This document shows, one piece after another, positions 1 to 7,464 of a DNA stretch of 64,000 nucleotides. Where the stretch lies: assembly GCF_019802255.1 (NCBI RefSeq), contig NZ_JAHYSS010000001.1, positions 1 through 64,000 of the forward strand. The letters are read 5' to 3'. Positions within the stretch are counted from its first letter, which is position 1; every line of letters begins with the position of its first letter. The position numbers and the translations under genes are program-made. Source of the stretch: Pedobacter polysacchareus (lineage in GTDB: Bacteria; Bacteroidota; Bacteroidia; Sphingobacteriales; Sphingobacteriaceae). A model generated the notes under the pieces. That model was given only the letters and a program-made list of their open reading frames with translations, did not search any database and was not told the DNA's origin.

Positions 1-11
1 TGTTGGGACTG

Positions 12-41
12 CAAAGGTAGAAATCTTTTTGTTATTGTCAA
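12..41 (-). promoter_or_regulatory. Leftward promoter of the Bacteroidota -33/-7 type
   Basis: Read on the minus strand, TTG at 41-39 is followed after exactly 19 bases by TACCTTTG at 19-12, which fits the TAnnTTTG -7 box. The bases after it read CAGTCCC, the same as after the -7 box of the rplM operon in this window. The gene it serves lies left of the window. The shared initiation region suggests a translation-related or stable-RNA operon; that is inference. Confidence 0.65.
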
Positions 42-176
42 GCTTTATTTGAAAATAAATCTTTTTGTTTTTCTGGTAGTTAAACCGGTAAAACCTACTT
101 TAAACAACTCCTACTGCAATCTTTCAAATCCTTCTCTCTGTATCTTTCGCACAAACCCTTCCTCCGAAGCGGGATG

Positions 177-207
177 CAAAAGTAAGAAAATTTAACGGCT
201 CTGCAAA
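177..207 (-). promoter_or_regulatory. Second leftward promoter, upstream of the first
   Basis: On the minus strand TTTG (207-204) is followed after 19 bases by TACTTTTG (184-177), matching both boxes of the Bacteroidota housekeeping promoter with ideal spacing. It lies about 165 bases upstream of the promoter at 12-41 and points the same way, so the two look like a tandem pair for one operon outside the window. Confidence 0.6.
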
Positions 208-521
208 CAATATCAACCTTATAATTGTATCCCACCTCTAACTACATGACCCATAGCCTTAAAATCGACAAAACAACACGAAGAAAAATGTTTCAAAAGG
301 GATCATTAATATATGGTACTATAAATAACCGCGCAAACACCCCAATTGCCAGCTGCAATTGACAGCTTAACCAGAAAAGTAATGATGCTATTCAGCCCCA
401 ATTATTGTTTTCAGTGATAAGTAATATAAACTACTGATGAATCCCAAATTTCCATCAAATATGATCGCCATCATTTCTTAACCGAACAGCAAAGTAGAAA
501 TTTGGACATTATTCATTTGAC

Positions 522-875
522 ATGATCATATACAAGACCTTCAGTTTTGACTCAGCGCATTACTTGCCTAATGTGCCTGCAGGCCATAAATGCGGTGGTA
601 TGCATGGCCACACCTATACACTTAAAGTATTTCTTTCTGGAGAGCCAGGTCCAGAAACTGGCTGGATCCTCGATTATACCGACCTAAAAAATGGCATTCG
701 TCCAATTGTCAGTTTACTCGATCATAAACTTCTGAATGAAATCCCCGGATTGGAAAATCCCACCGCCGAAAGTCTCAGCATCTGGCTGTGGCATAAGATC
801 AAACTTATATTTCCAGAGTTGTGCAGAATAGAGCTGAATGAAACACCAGGAACAGGAGTGATTTATGAGGGCTAA
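522..875 (+). CDS. queD: 6-carboxytetrahydropterin synthase (QueD / PTPS family)
   Basis: The 117-residue protein has the usual length and motifs of the 6-pyruvoyl-tetrahydropterin synthase fold. His13, His28 and His30 (the MHGH motif) are the zinc ligands. Cys24 in the HKCGG segment, Asp67-His68 and Glu107 match the catalytic positions. In bacteria this family normally makes 6-carboxy-tetrahydropterin from dihydroneopterin triphosphate for queuosine and 7-deazaguanine synthesis in the cytosol. A role in pterin synthesis cannot be excluded because no other que genes are in the window. The last 11 bases overlap the start of ctaA, so the two are probably co-transcribed and translationally coupled, although their pathways are unrelated. 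Confidence 0.9.
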   Translation: MIIYKTFSFDSAHYLPNVPAGHKCGGMHGHTYTLKVFLSGEPGPETGWILDYTDLKNGIRPIVSLLDHKLLNEIPGLENPTAESLSIWLWHKIKLIFPELCRIELNETPGTGVIYEG

Positions 876-1899
876 GCACAACCGGGCCATTGCCATCTGG
901 TTATATTTTGGTGCTTTTTGTATTGTGGTTCAGATATTACTAGGAGGAATCACCAGACTGAGCGGATCCGGCCTCTCTATTACAGAATGGAAACCATTAA
1001 TGGGTTTTCTTCCTCCATTAAATGAGCTGGAATGGCAGCACAGCTTTGATCAATACAAAAAGATTGCGCAATTTCAGCTGCTGAACGCCCACTTTTCACT
1101 GGAGGATTATAAATCTATATTTTTCTGGGAGTGGTTTCACCGAAATTGGGCACGATTTATTGGTATTGCCTACCTGTTGCCCTTTATCTATTTTATCATC
1201 AAAGGCAAAATAGAGCGCAAACTCATTTTACCTATTTTCGTTCTCTTTTTACTGGGCTTACTTCAGGCGGTGATTGGCTGGCTGATGGTGAAAAGTGGAT
1301 TAAACGATACCGATATTAGTGTCAGCCATATCAGGTTGGCCATCCACTTCATTTCTGCAATCATTTTATTGGGCTATACCTTATGGCTGGCTTTTAAATT
1401 AAGTCTCGATCATTTGAAAATGCGGCATCGTTTACAGTTTTCAAGATTAAACAGTCTGATTCTGGCCTTACTTTTCATTCAGCTAATTTACGGAGCACTA
1501 ATGGCGGGAAGTCATGCGGCACTTGCAGCGCCTACCTGGCCTGACATAAATGGAGCTATTGTTCCGGAAAATATATTATCGCAAATTTTTTCTATACATC
1601 AGCTGGCAGAAAACTTATTGATCATTCAGTTTGTACATCGTTTTCTGGCTTATACGATCTTTTTATTGATTATTCTGCTTTATGTTCGCAGCTCTTCCTG
1701 GAAAATCAATAAGCATTTATCCTATATCAGGACCATTCCAATGCTATTGGTAGCGATACAAGTCATCTCAGGAATTACAGCATTACTTCATAGCGTTAAT
1801 GGGGATTACAAAACCTACGCACTTTTTCATCAGTTCATAGGAATACTTTTAACGATTTCGCTATTGCTGCTGCTTTTCCTGAATCAAAAGAAAACATAA
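865..1899 (+). CDS. ctaA: Heme A synthase (COX15/CtaA family)
   Basis: A 344-residue polytopic membrane protein with about eight hydrophobic segments. The first extracytoplasmic loop carries the family signature GGITRLSGSGLS (residues 27-38) followed by TEW, and EWFHRNWAR (89-97) contains the conserved heme-binding His92. Further conserved histidines occur near VSHIRLAIHF, IHQLAENLL and FVHRFLAY. The enzyme oxidises the C8 methyl group of heme O to give heme A for aa3-type cytochrome oxidases in the inner membrane. The ATG lies inside the 3' end of queD, which fixes the start. No cytochrome oxidase genes are visible nearby. Confidence 0.92.
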   Translation: MRAKHNRAIAIWLYFGAFCIVVQILLGGITRLSGSGLSITEWKPLMGFLPPLNELEWQHSFDQYKKIAQFQLLNAHFSLEDYKSIFFWEWFHRNWARFIGIAYLLPFIYFIIKGKIERKLILPIFVLFLLGLLQAVIGWLMVKSGLNDTDISVSHIRLAIHFISAIILLGYTLWLAFKLSLDHLKMRHRLQFSRLNSLILALLFIQLIYGALMAGSHAALAAPTWPDINGAIVPENILSQIFSIHQLAENLLIIQFVHRFLAYTIFLLIILLYVRSSSWKINKHLSYIRTIPMLLVAIQVISGITALLHSVNGDYKTYALFHQFIGILLTISLLLLLFLNQKKT

Positions 1900-2120
1900 T
1901 TTATCACAAAACAACAGACCTTACAAAACAAGCACCGTAGAAACAGGAACTATCTCATATAAAAGATAAATCTAAAAAAGGTTCAGAAAAAAACGACCGT
2001 AAATGGAGGAGAGAAAAGATCAGGGACAAAAGATAGCAGACCTTACCGGCTTTGCGAACAAAACAACCTGAATAGAAAGCTGCATTTAAAAACGCAAACC
2101 ATTTAAAAAACCGCATAAAA

Positions 2121-2150
2121 AAATAGGGTGCCTTTTGGACACCCTATTTT
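2121..2150 (-). terminator. Rho-independent terminator of the rplM-rpsI-rpsB-tsf operon
   Basis: AAATAGGGTG and CACCCTATTT form a 10-bp stem around a short loop, flanked by an A-run on one side and a T-run on the other, so it can act in both directions. It lies about 20 bases beyond the tsf stop on the minus strand and could also stop transcription arriving from ctaA. Confidence 0.85.
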
Positions 2151-2169
2151 TTTTATGATTAAAGAAGGA

Positions 2170-3009
2170 TTAAGCTCCTAATTGTACACGTTTGAATGCG
2201 ATAACGGTTAGACCGGCAGCAGTATCATTTAAGAATTTACGAACGTCTTTAGAAGAATCTTTAACGAATTCCTGGTTTAACAAAGTACTGTCTTTGTAGA
2301 ATTTATTCAATTTACCAGCAGCAATTTTTTCTACCATTTCTTCAGGTTTACCTTCAGCACGGATTTGTTCTTTAGCGATTTCAGTTTCACGCTCGATAGT
2401 AGTCGCGTCAACATCAGCTTTATCTAAAGCAACTGGGTTCATTGCAGCGATTTGCATAGCTACATCTTTACCAGCTTCATCAGCGCCGTCAAATGCTTGG
2501 TTTAAAGCAACCAATACACCTAAACGGTAGTTACCGTGGATGTAAGGAATCACTTTTTCACCTGAAACAGTTTCGAATTTAGAGATACCGATTTTTTCAC
2601 CGATTTTACCAGTGTTTTCGATAATGATCTCAGAAACTTTCTGACCATCAATTTCTAAAGATAAAAGTTCTTCTAAAGAAGCAGGGTTTTTCTCGATAGC
2701 AAGGTCAGTGAATTTGTTAGCTAAAGCTACGAAATCAGCATTTTTAGCAACGAAGTCAGTTTCGCAGTTTAATTCAACAACAACACCACGTTTACCGTCT
2801 GCTGTAGCTTTTGCGATAACCACACCTTCATTAGAATCACGGTCCTGACGAGAAGCTGCTACTTTAGCACCTTTTTTACGTAAGTAATCAACCGCTGCTT
2901 CGAAATCACCGTTAGTTTCGATCAATGCTTTTTTGCAATCCATCATACCAGAACCGGTTTGTTGGCGTAATTTATTTACGTCTGCTGCAGAAATTTGTAC
3001 TGTAGACAT
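2170..3009 (-). CDS. tsf: Translation elongation factor Ts
   Basis: EF-Ts recycles EF-Tu-GDP to the GTP form in the cytosol. The protein begins MSTVQISAADVNKLRQQTGSG, with the N-terminal UBA-like domain and MMDCKKAL signature. The core contains VVVELNCETDFVAKN, the EF-Tu contact motif. The frame is open further upstream, but homology begins at the ATG at 3009, giving 279 residues, the usual size in Bacteroidota. It is the last gene of the ribosomal operon, follows rpsB after a 101-base spacer holding an inverted repeat, and ends just before a strong terminator. Confidence 0.97.
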   Translation of the reverse strand: MSTVQISAADVNKLRQQTGSGMMDCKKALIETNGDFEAAVDYLRKKGAKVAASRQDRDSNEGVVIAKATADGKRGVVVELNCETDFVAKNADFVALANKFTDLAIEKNPASLEELLSLEIDGQKVSEIIIENTGKIGEKIGISKFETVSGEKVIPYIHGNYRLGVLVALNQAFDGADEAGKDVAMQIAAMNPVALDKADVDATTIERETEIAKEQIRAEGKPEEMVEKIAAGKLNKFYKDSTLLNQEFVKDSSKDVRKFLNDTAAGLTVIAFKRVQLGA

Positions 3010-3042
3010 CTTATTTCTTTTTAAGTTTTTATTTAAAAAATT

Positions 3043-3100
3043 ATGGGTTGTACGATGTATGTTGTAAGGAAAAACCCGCAACGTACAACATACAACCCAT
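3043..3100. repeat. Intergenic inverted repeat between rpsB and tsf
   Basis: Two arms, ATGGGTTGTA...TGTTGTA on the left and TACAACATACAACCCAT on the right, are complementary over 17 bp apart from a 7-base bulge (CGATGTA) in the left arm. The arms are built from TTGTA/TGTTG words. There is no U-run after it, so it is not a standard terminator. It could tune tsf expression relative to rpsB or be one copy of a dispersed element. Confidence 0.65.
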
Positions 3101-3110
3101 ATTATATTAT

Positions 3111-3938
3111 TTAAGCTTCTTCGCTAGTACCTTCTTCTTCAGTATCAGCATTTACTTTTTTTCTTCTTGCGCCAGGAGCAGCAGCTTCTGGAGCATCAGC
3201 AGCAGCTTTAGCAGCTACAGCTTCTTTTTCAGTTTCTTCGTCTTTTTCGCGTTTGCGCTCGTCTAAACCTTCTTCAATTGCTTTGATGATTACATCAGTA
3301 ATTAAAGAGATAGATTTAGTAGCATCATCATTCGCTGGGATTGGGAAATCGATGTTAGAAGGATCAGAGTTAGTATCTACCATTGCGAAAGTTGGAATGT
3401 TTAATTTCAACGCTTCGCTAACTGCGATATGCTCTTTTTTAACGTCAATTAAGAAGATAGCAGCTGGTAAACGGTTTAGATCCGCGATACCACCTAATAA
3501 GCTTTCCAATTTAATACGCTCACGTTGGATCATTAAACGCTCTTTCTTAGAAAGGATCGAGTAAGTTCCGTCTTTAGTCATCTTGTCGATGTTAGACATC
3601 TTTTTGATCGACTTGCGAACAGTAGCAAAGTTGGTTAACATACCACCTAACCAACGCTCAGTCACGAAAGGCATGTTTACTTTTTTTGCTTGATCAGCAA
3701 CGATTTCTTTAGCCTGTTTCTTAGTAGCTACGAAAAGAATCTTACGACCAGATTTAACGATCTGTTTGATTGCTGAAGCAGCTTCTTCAGTTTTGGTTAA
3801 AGTTTTATTTAAATCTATAATGTGGATTCCATTGCGCTCCATGAAAATGTAAGGCGCCATTTTTGGGTTCCATTTACGGGTAAGGTGACCGAAGTGTACA
3901 CCTGCATCCAATAAGTCTTGATATGTAGTTCTTGCCAT
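3111..3938 (-). CDS. rpsB: 30S ribosomal protein S2
   Basis: Ribosomal protein uS2 of 275 residues. MARTTYQDLLDAGVHFGH opens the protein, and TRKWNPKMAPYIF, HIIDLNKT and FVTERWLGGMLTNF are typical S2 segments. The ATG at 3938 is preceded by AAGGAG nine bases upstream, a clear ribosome binding site, so the longer open frame reaching into rpsI is not used. After the conserved core there is a roughly 50-residue charged tail rich in Glu, Lys and Ala, as is common in this phylum. It follows rpsI by 19 bases and shares its operon. Confidence 0.97.
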   Translation of the reverse strand: MARTTYQDLLDAGVHFGHLTRKWNPKMAPYIFMERNGIHIIDLNKTLTKTEEAASAIKQIVKSGRKILFVATKKQAKEIVADQAKKVNMPFVTERWLGGMLTNFATVRKSIKKMSNIDKMTKDGTYSILSKKERLMIQRERIKLESLLGGIADLNRLPAAIFLIDVKKEHIAVSEALKLNIPTFAMVDTNSDPSNIDFPIPANDDATKSISLITDVIIKAIEEGLDERKREKDEETEKEAVAAKAAADAPEAAAPGARRKKVNADTEEEGTSEEA

Positions 3939-3957
3939 TGTGTTTGTCTCCTTAAGA

Positions 3958-4344
3958 TTAACGTTTACTGAATTGGAATTTCTTACGTGCTTTCTTACGT
4001 CCTGGTTTCTTACGTTCAACCATACGCATATCACGGGTCATTAACCCTTTAGCGCGTAATGCTGGTTTTTTCTCAGCATCCAATTCCACAATAGCTTTAG
4101 CGATAGCTAAACGAACTGCTTCTGCCTGACCTTTGATACCACCACCTGCTACATTCACTTTAACATCATATTGACCAGTCAATTCAGAAACTTCGAATGA
4201 TTGGTTAACAATGTATTGTAAAGGTAATGTTGGGAAATATTCTTTATGGTCTTTACCGTTTACGGTAATTGTGCCGTTGCCTTCTTTTAAATAGATGCGC
4301 GCAACAGCAGTTTTTCTTCTTCCTGAAGTGTTAGTAACTGACAT
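3958..4344 (-). CDS. rpsI: 30S ribosomal protein S9
   Basis: Ribosomal protein uS9, 128 residues. SGRRKTAVARIYL near the start, GGGIKGQAEAVRLAIAKA in the middle, and the basic tail ending KKARKKFQFSKR are diagnostic. The C-terminal Lys-Arg reaches the P-site tRNA in known ribosome structures. It lies 16 bases downstream of rplM, the near-universal partner, and upstream of rpsB. Confidence 0.97.
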   Translation of the reverse strand: MSVTNTSGRRKTAVARIYLKEGNGTITVNGKDHKEYFPTLPLQYIVNQSFEVSELTGQYDVKVNVAGGGIKGQAEAVRLAIAKAIVELDAEKKPALRAKGLMTRDMRMVERKKPGRKKARKKFQFSKR

Positions 4345-4360
4345 TTCTTTCTTCCTTTAA

Positions 4361-4804
4361 TTAAAGTGTAATGGTTTTTGGTGATTGTGCTGCATGAGGA
4401 TGTTCTGTACCTGCATAAACAAAAAGGTTGGTGTATAATTTAGCACCAAGTTTTGTTTTAGGTAACATACCACGTACCGCTTTCTCGATAACACGCTTAG
4501 GGTGTTTCGCCATTAACTCTTTTGGAGAAATGAAACGCTGACCACCTGGGTAACCAGTGTAAGAAATATAGCGTTTGTCGCTGAATTTATTTCCTGTCAA
4601 TTTAACCTTATCCGCATTGATAACGATAACGTTATCTCCGCAGTCTACGTGTGGGGTATACTCAGGCTTGTTTTTACCACGGATGATCATAGCGATCTTC
4701 GATGACAAGCGCCCCAAAATCTCGCCTTGTGCGTCAACAACAACCCACTGTTTGTTAACAGTTTTTGCATTGGCAGAGACAGTTTTGTAACTTAACGTAT
4801 TCAC
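4361..4804 (-). CDS. rplM: 50S ribosomal protein L13
   Basis: Ribosomal protein uL13, 147 residues. WVVVDAQGEILGRLSSKIA, the HVDCGDNVIVINADKV segment, YTGYPGG and VRGMLPKTKLG are the family landmarks. It is first in the rplM-rpsI-rpsB-tsf operon. A consensus promoter lies at 4861-4891, giving a leader of roughly 50 bases with a hairpin at its 5' end. Autogenous control by L13 is known in other bacteria but cannot be shown from sequence here. Confidence 0.97.
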   Translation of the reverse strand: MNTLSYKTVSANAKTVNKQWVVVDAQGEILGRLSSKIAMIIRGKNKPEYTPHVDCGDNVIVINADKVKLTGNKFSDKRYISYTGYPGGQRFISPKELMAKHPKRVIEKAVRGMLPKTKLGAKLYTNLFVYAGTEHPHAAQSPKTITL

Positions 4805-4841
4805 TTGCTTGTATTTAATTTGTTAAACAATTATTTATTCA

Positions 4842-4856
4842 CCCTAAGATTTAGGG
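4842..4856 (-). promoter_or_regulatory. Hairpin at the predicted 5' end of the rplM mRNA
   Basis: CCCTAA and TTAGGG form a perfect 6-bp stem around a three-base loop. Given the -7 box at 4868-4861, transcription should start at about 4855-4857, so the hairpin would sit at the extreme 5' end of the transcript. Such 5' stems usually protect mRNA from 5'-dependent decay; that role is inferred. Confidence 0.5.
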
Positions 4857-4860
4857 ACTG

Positions 4861-4891
4861 CAAAGATAGACAGAATTATTTAAATACCAAA
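4861..4891 (-). promoter_or_regulatory. Promoter of the rplM operon
   Basis: On the minus strand TTTG (4891-4888), 19 bases, then TATCTTTG (4868-4861): a full match to the Bacteroidota TTTG-N19-TAnnTTTG promoter. The start region CAGTCCC is identical to that after the promoter at 12-41. Confidence 0.85.
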
Positions 4892-5003
4892 CAGTTGGAG
4901 AAAGATAGTTTGTTAATATTATTAAAGCCGGAAAAAAGCGGCCGCAGCAGTAGGAAAAAATAAGTCAAGATAACCTAAAAAATGAGGGAGTAAATGACTA
5001 GAT

Positions 5004-5159
5004 ACTGGTCGGGAAGTGTTCGGACACTGGTCGGCCTTGGTATAGTGTCCCCGTAGGGTCCGATAGGAGTTGCCGTAGGGTTGCCATAGTGTTAACTAGC
5101 CCAACCCTACGGCAACCCCATCCAAACGCTATAGGAACGCAGAACTCTTCCCAACCAGT
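5004..5159. repeat. Long imperfect palindromic intergenic element
   Basis: This element lies in the 373 gene-free bases between the rplM promoter and the next gene. The outer arms ACTGGTCGGGAAG (5004-5016) and CTTCCCAACCAGT (5147-5159) pair with one mismatch. The inner arms at 5069-5083 and 5102-5116 pair perfectly over 15 bp (GTTGCCGTAGGGTTG and its complement). The left arm carries extra bases between the two paired blocks. It is GC-richer than its surroundings. It has no coding frame and no transposase, so it looks like a dispersed palindromic element or a non-autonomous mobile remnant. Confidence 0.65.
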
Positions 5160-5264
5160 GCCAATGCGCTTGTTGCTTCTTTTTTTATTTAAAAATTCAG
5201 CCTATTTTATTCCTCAGACCGCGCAATTGCTAAAAATTATATGACGAGATAGAGGTCAGCTTCC

Positions 5265-5642
5265 TCAGTTTTCAGAGGTCTGATAATTTTTAAAATACTG
5301 CAGACTGCACAACAGCTGCAGCAAAATACTGAGCAGAAAGAAAGCAGTAGGCAGTAAATAGCTCCAGATATTATCAAAATAATGATGTTCGATTGCAGAT
5401 TGTACAATATATGTACAGCCCATAGCCAAATATGCCCAAAAACAAAGACAGCAAATTCCTAAAATCCCCTGAACCAAGCCCAGATTTTTTTCCTCTTGTA
5501 TCTTTTTAATCACAAGCGCATTAAAAGCCACCATGATAAAAACCCCTGCAATGATCAGCAGATTATCGCCTGTCACGAACAGCAGCAGGTAAGCCATGGC
5601 CAGGAAGACATTCAGATAAGACAGACGTTTCAACATTTTCAC
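5265..5642 (-). CDS. Small four-helix membrane protein, unknown function
   Basis: A 125-residue protein that is almost entirely hydrophobic, with about four membrane spans (roughly residues 8-24, 27-45, 58-82 and 92-115). A short charged loop, KKIQEEKNLG, follows the second span. The start MKMLKRLSYLN has positive residues, which suggests a cytoplasmic N-terminus. There are no catalytic motifs, and I do not recognise the family. It stands alone between the palindromic element and a divergent YtxH-like gene. Confidence 0.65.
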   Translation of the reverse strand: MKMLKRLSYLNVFLAMAYLLLFVTGDNLLIIAGVFIMVAFNALVIKKIQEEKNLGLVQGILGICCLCFWAYLAMGCTYIVQSAIEHHYFDNIWSYLLPTAFFLLSILLQLLCSLQYFKNYQTSEN

Positions 5643-5824
5643 TAATTTACAACATCACCTCGGATAATTTATGAATTCTGCCTTGATTTAGAACTCTGAG
5701 CAAATTATTCGGCACCGTCTTTGTTAACTATTTGACGAAAATTAACAATTATTAGCACAGCTCAGTTTTGCTTTGTTTAACCGCAGCAATGCTGAGAATG
5801 GATTACAAATTAAAAACTACATTT

Positions 5825-6031
5825 ATGAAAAAGGAAACTAAAATAATTGCAGGAATACTAGCTGGAGCAGCACTTGGTGCAGCAATTGCATTAATTATTT
5901 CATCAGATAAGGATGGAGAAATGAAAGACAAAGTATCAGATTGGTTTTGTGATCTATTAGATTCATCAAAAGAAAAACTGGTGGATGCTGCAAGTCAGGT
6001 AAAAGACACCATTGCTAAAGTTAGAGCCTAA
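5825..6031 (+). CDS. YtxH-like small membrane-anchored protein
   Basis: From the ATG at 5825 the product is 68 residues: KKETKII, then a Gly/Ala-rich membrane span (AGILAGAALGAAIALII, about residues 7-23), then an amphipathic charged tail with SSKEKLVDAASQVKDTIAKV. This layout is the YtxH/Gvp-like stress-associated family, whose biochemical role is not known. An upstream in-frame ATG at 5768 would add 19 residues with no family similarity, so the shorter start is preferred. The stop is 8 bases before the beta-CASP nuclease gene, suggesting co-transcription. Confidence 0.75.
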   Translation: MKKETKIIAGILAGAALGAAIALIISSDKDGEMKDKVSDWFCDLLDSSKEKLVDAASQVKDTIAKVRA

Positions 6032-6039
6032 GTAGATTA

Positions 6040-7437
6040 ATGAAAATTGCATTTCATGGGGCGGCACGTACCGTTACTGGTAGTAAACATCTGGTTACTT
6101 TAAAAAATAATACTCAAATTTTATTAGACTGCGGGCTATTTCAGGGCCTGGGTAATCTGACAGAGGGACTCAATGAGTCTTTTGGTTTTAACCCGGCCCA
6201 AGTCAGCTATCTCGTTTTGTCACATGCACACATAGACCATTGCGGTTTATTGCCAAGATTTGTTGCAGAAGGATTTCGAGGAAAAATTTACTGTACCCCT
6301 GCTACCAAAGACCTCTGTCGGATTCTATTGCTGGATTCTGCAAAGATTCAGACCCAGGATGCCGAATACGCAAATAAGAAATTGCGACAGGGTGAACCTG
6401 AGGAAATGCCATTATATACGGAGAAAGACGTCATGCAAACCCTGGAACAGTTTAAAGTAGTTCCCTACAACCAGGATTTTCAAATTAATACTGATGTGAC
6501 CTTAAGCTTTACGGATGCTGGTCATATCGTGGGCAGTGCCGCGGTACATTTGAAAATTAAGGAAGAGGGGAAAACGACCAACCTGACTTTCAGTGGTGAT
6601 GTTGGCAGGTATGGAGATTTGCTTTTGAAAAGTCCTCAATCCTTCCCTCAGGCAGATTATGTGATCATAGAATCTACTTACGGCGACTCGCTTCATCAGG
6701 ATACTGATCCCATAGAAGATACTTTAAGAGAAATTATTGAGCAAACCTGTATCGTTAAAAAAGGAAAAGTTATTATTCCGGCATTTAGCGTCGGCCGTAC
6801 TCAGGAATTACTTTACGCTTTGAATGCGATGGAGCTGAAAGGTCAATTGCCGGATGTACAATATTACGTAGACAGTCCATTGTCTTTACAGGCTACGGAA
6901 GTACTCAGAAATCACCCGGAAGTATACAACAACGGTGTAAAAGAAGTGATGAATGTAGACCATGACATCTTCGGATTTAAGGGTTTAAAATTTATTGAAA
7001 GTGTAGAGGAATCTAAGGCTTTAAATGGTGATTCACGACCATGTGTGATCATTTCTTCTTCCGGCATGGCCGAAGGTGGCAGGGTAAAACACCATATCCG
7101 CAACAATATCAGTGATCAGAAAAACACCATCCTCATGGTGGGTTATGCAGAACCGAGATCTTTGGCCGGCAAATTATTAGCGGGACAGAAACAGGTTTGG
7201 CTTTTCGGTCAGGATTACGAGGTAGTTGCCGACATACGTTCGATTAAATCGATGAGTGCGCATGGCGATTACGAAGATCTGCTGCAATTCTTATCCGGAC
7301 AAAACCCTGCACTTGTAAAACAGGTGTTTTTAGTTCATGGAGAATATAAAGTTCAACAGGTGTTTGCACAGCATTTACAGGATAAGGGCTTCCAGCATAT
7401 ACTCATTCCAGAACAACATCAGGAATTTGAGGTCTAA
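6040..7437 (+). CDS. Metallo-beta-lactamase/beta-CASP family ribonuclease
   Basis: A 465-residue protein that begins directly with the nuclease fold (MKIAFHGAARTVTGSKHLV). HAHIDHCGLLPR is the HxHxDH zinc motif. DAGHIVGSAAVHL, FSGDVGRYGD and the later SAHGDYEDLLQFL provide further metal ligands. The middle part, VIIPAFSVGRTQELLYAL to SSSGMAEGGRVKHH, is the beta-CASP insert. Relatives include bacterial and archaeal CPSF73-like RNases, so RNA processing or decay is the likely role; the substrate is unknown. It is typical in length and not fused to other domains. Confidence 0.88.
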   Translation: MKIAFHGAARTVTGSKHLVTLKNNTQILLDCGLFQGLGNLTEGLNESFGFNPAQVSYLVLSHAHIDHCGLLPRFVAEGFRGKIYCTPATKDLCRILLLDSAKIQTQDAEYANKKLRQGEPEEMPLYTEKDVMQTLEQFKVVPYNQDFQINTDVTLSFTDAGHIVGSAAVHLKIKEEGKTTNLTFSGDVGRYGDLLLKSPQSFPQADYVIIESTYGDSLHQDTDPIEDTLREIIEQTCIVKKGKVIIPAFSVGRTQELLYALNAMELKGQLPDVQYYVDSPLSLQATEVLRNHPEVYNNGVKEVMNVDHDIFGFKGLKFIESVEESKALNGDSRPCVIISSSGMAEGGRVKHHIRNNISDQKNTILMVGYAEPRSLAGKLLAGQKQVWLFGQDYEVVADIRSIKSMSAHGDYEDLLQFLSGQNPALVKQVFLVHGEYKVQQVFAQHLQDKGFQHILIPEQHQEFEV

Positions 7438-7452
7438 CAACAAAGGTTTTTT

Positions 7453-7460
7453 TATCTTTG
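7453..7460 (+). promoter_or_regulatory. -7 promoter box giving a possibly leaderless mRNA
   Basis: TATCTTTG fits TAnnTTTG and ends four bases before the ATG at 7465, so transcription would start at or next to the start codon. A TTTG at 7426-7429 is 23 bases upstream, slightly longer than ideal for the -33 element. Confidence 0.5.
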
Positions 7461-7464
7461 CGGG

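Larger units (their letters stand above)
1..521. other. Intergenic region with no gene seen
   Basis: No convincing coding frame is seen in these 521 bases. The left 210 bases hold two leftward promoters, listed separately, which must serve a gene beyond the left edge. The remainder up to the queD start is AT-rich. I found no good TAnnTTTG box for queD itself; a TTTG lies at 501-504 but has no partner at the right distance. Confidence 0.6.

Noticed and set aside
3048..3564. Plus-strand open frames opposite rpsB
   Set aside because: They are antisense shadows of a conserved ribosomal gene, with Ser/Phe-rich low-complexity products and no start signals.
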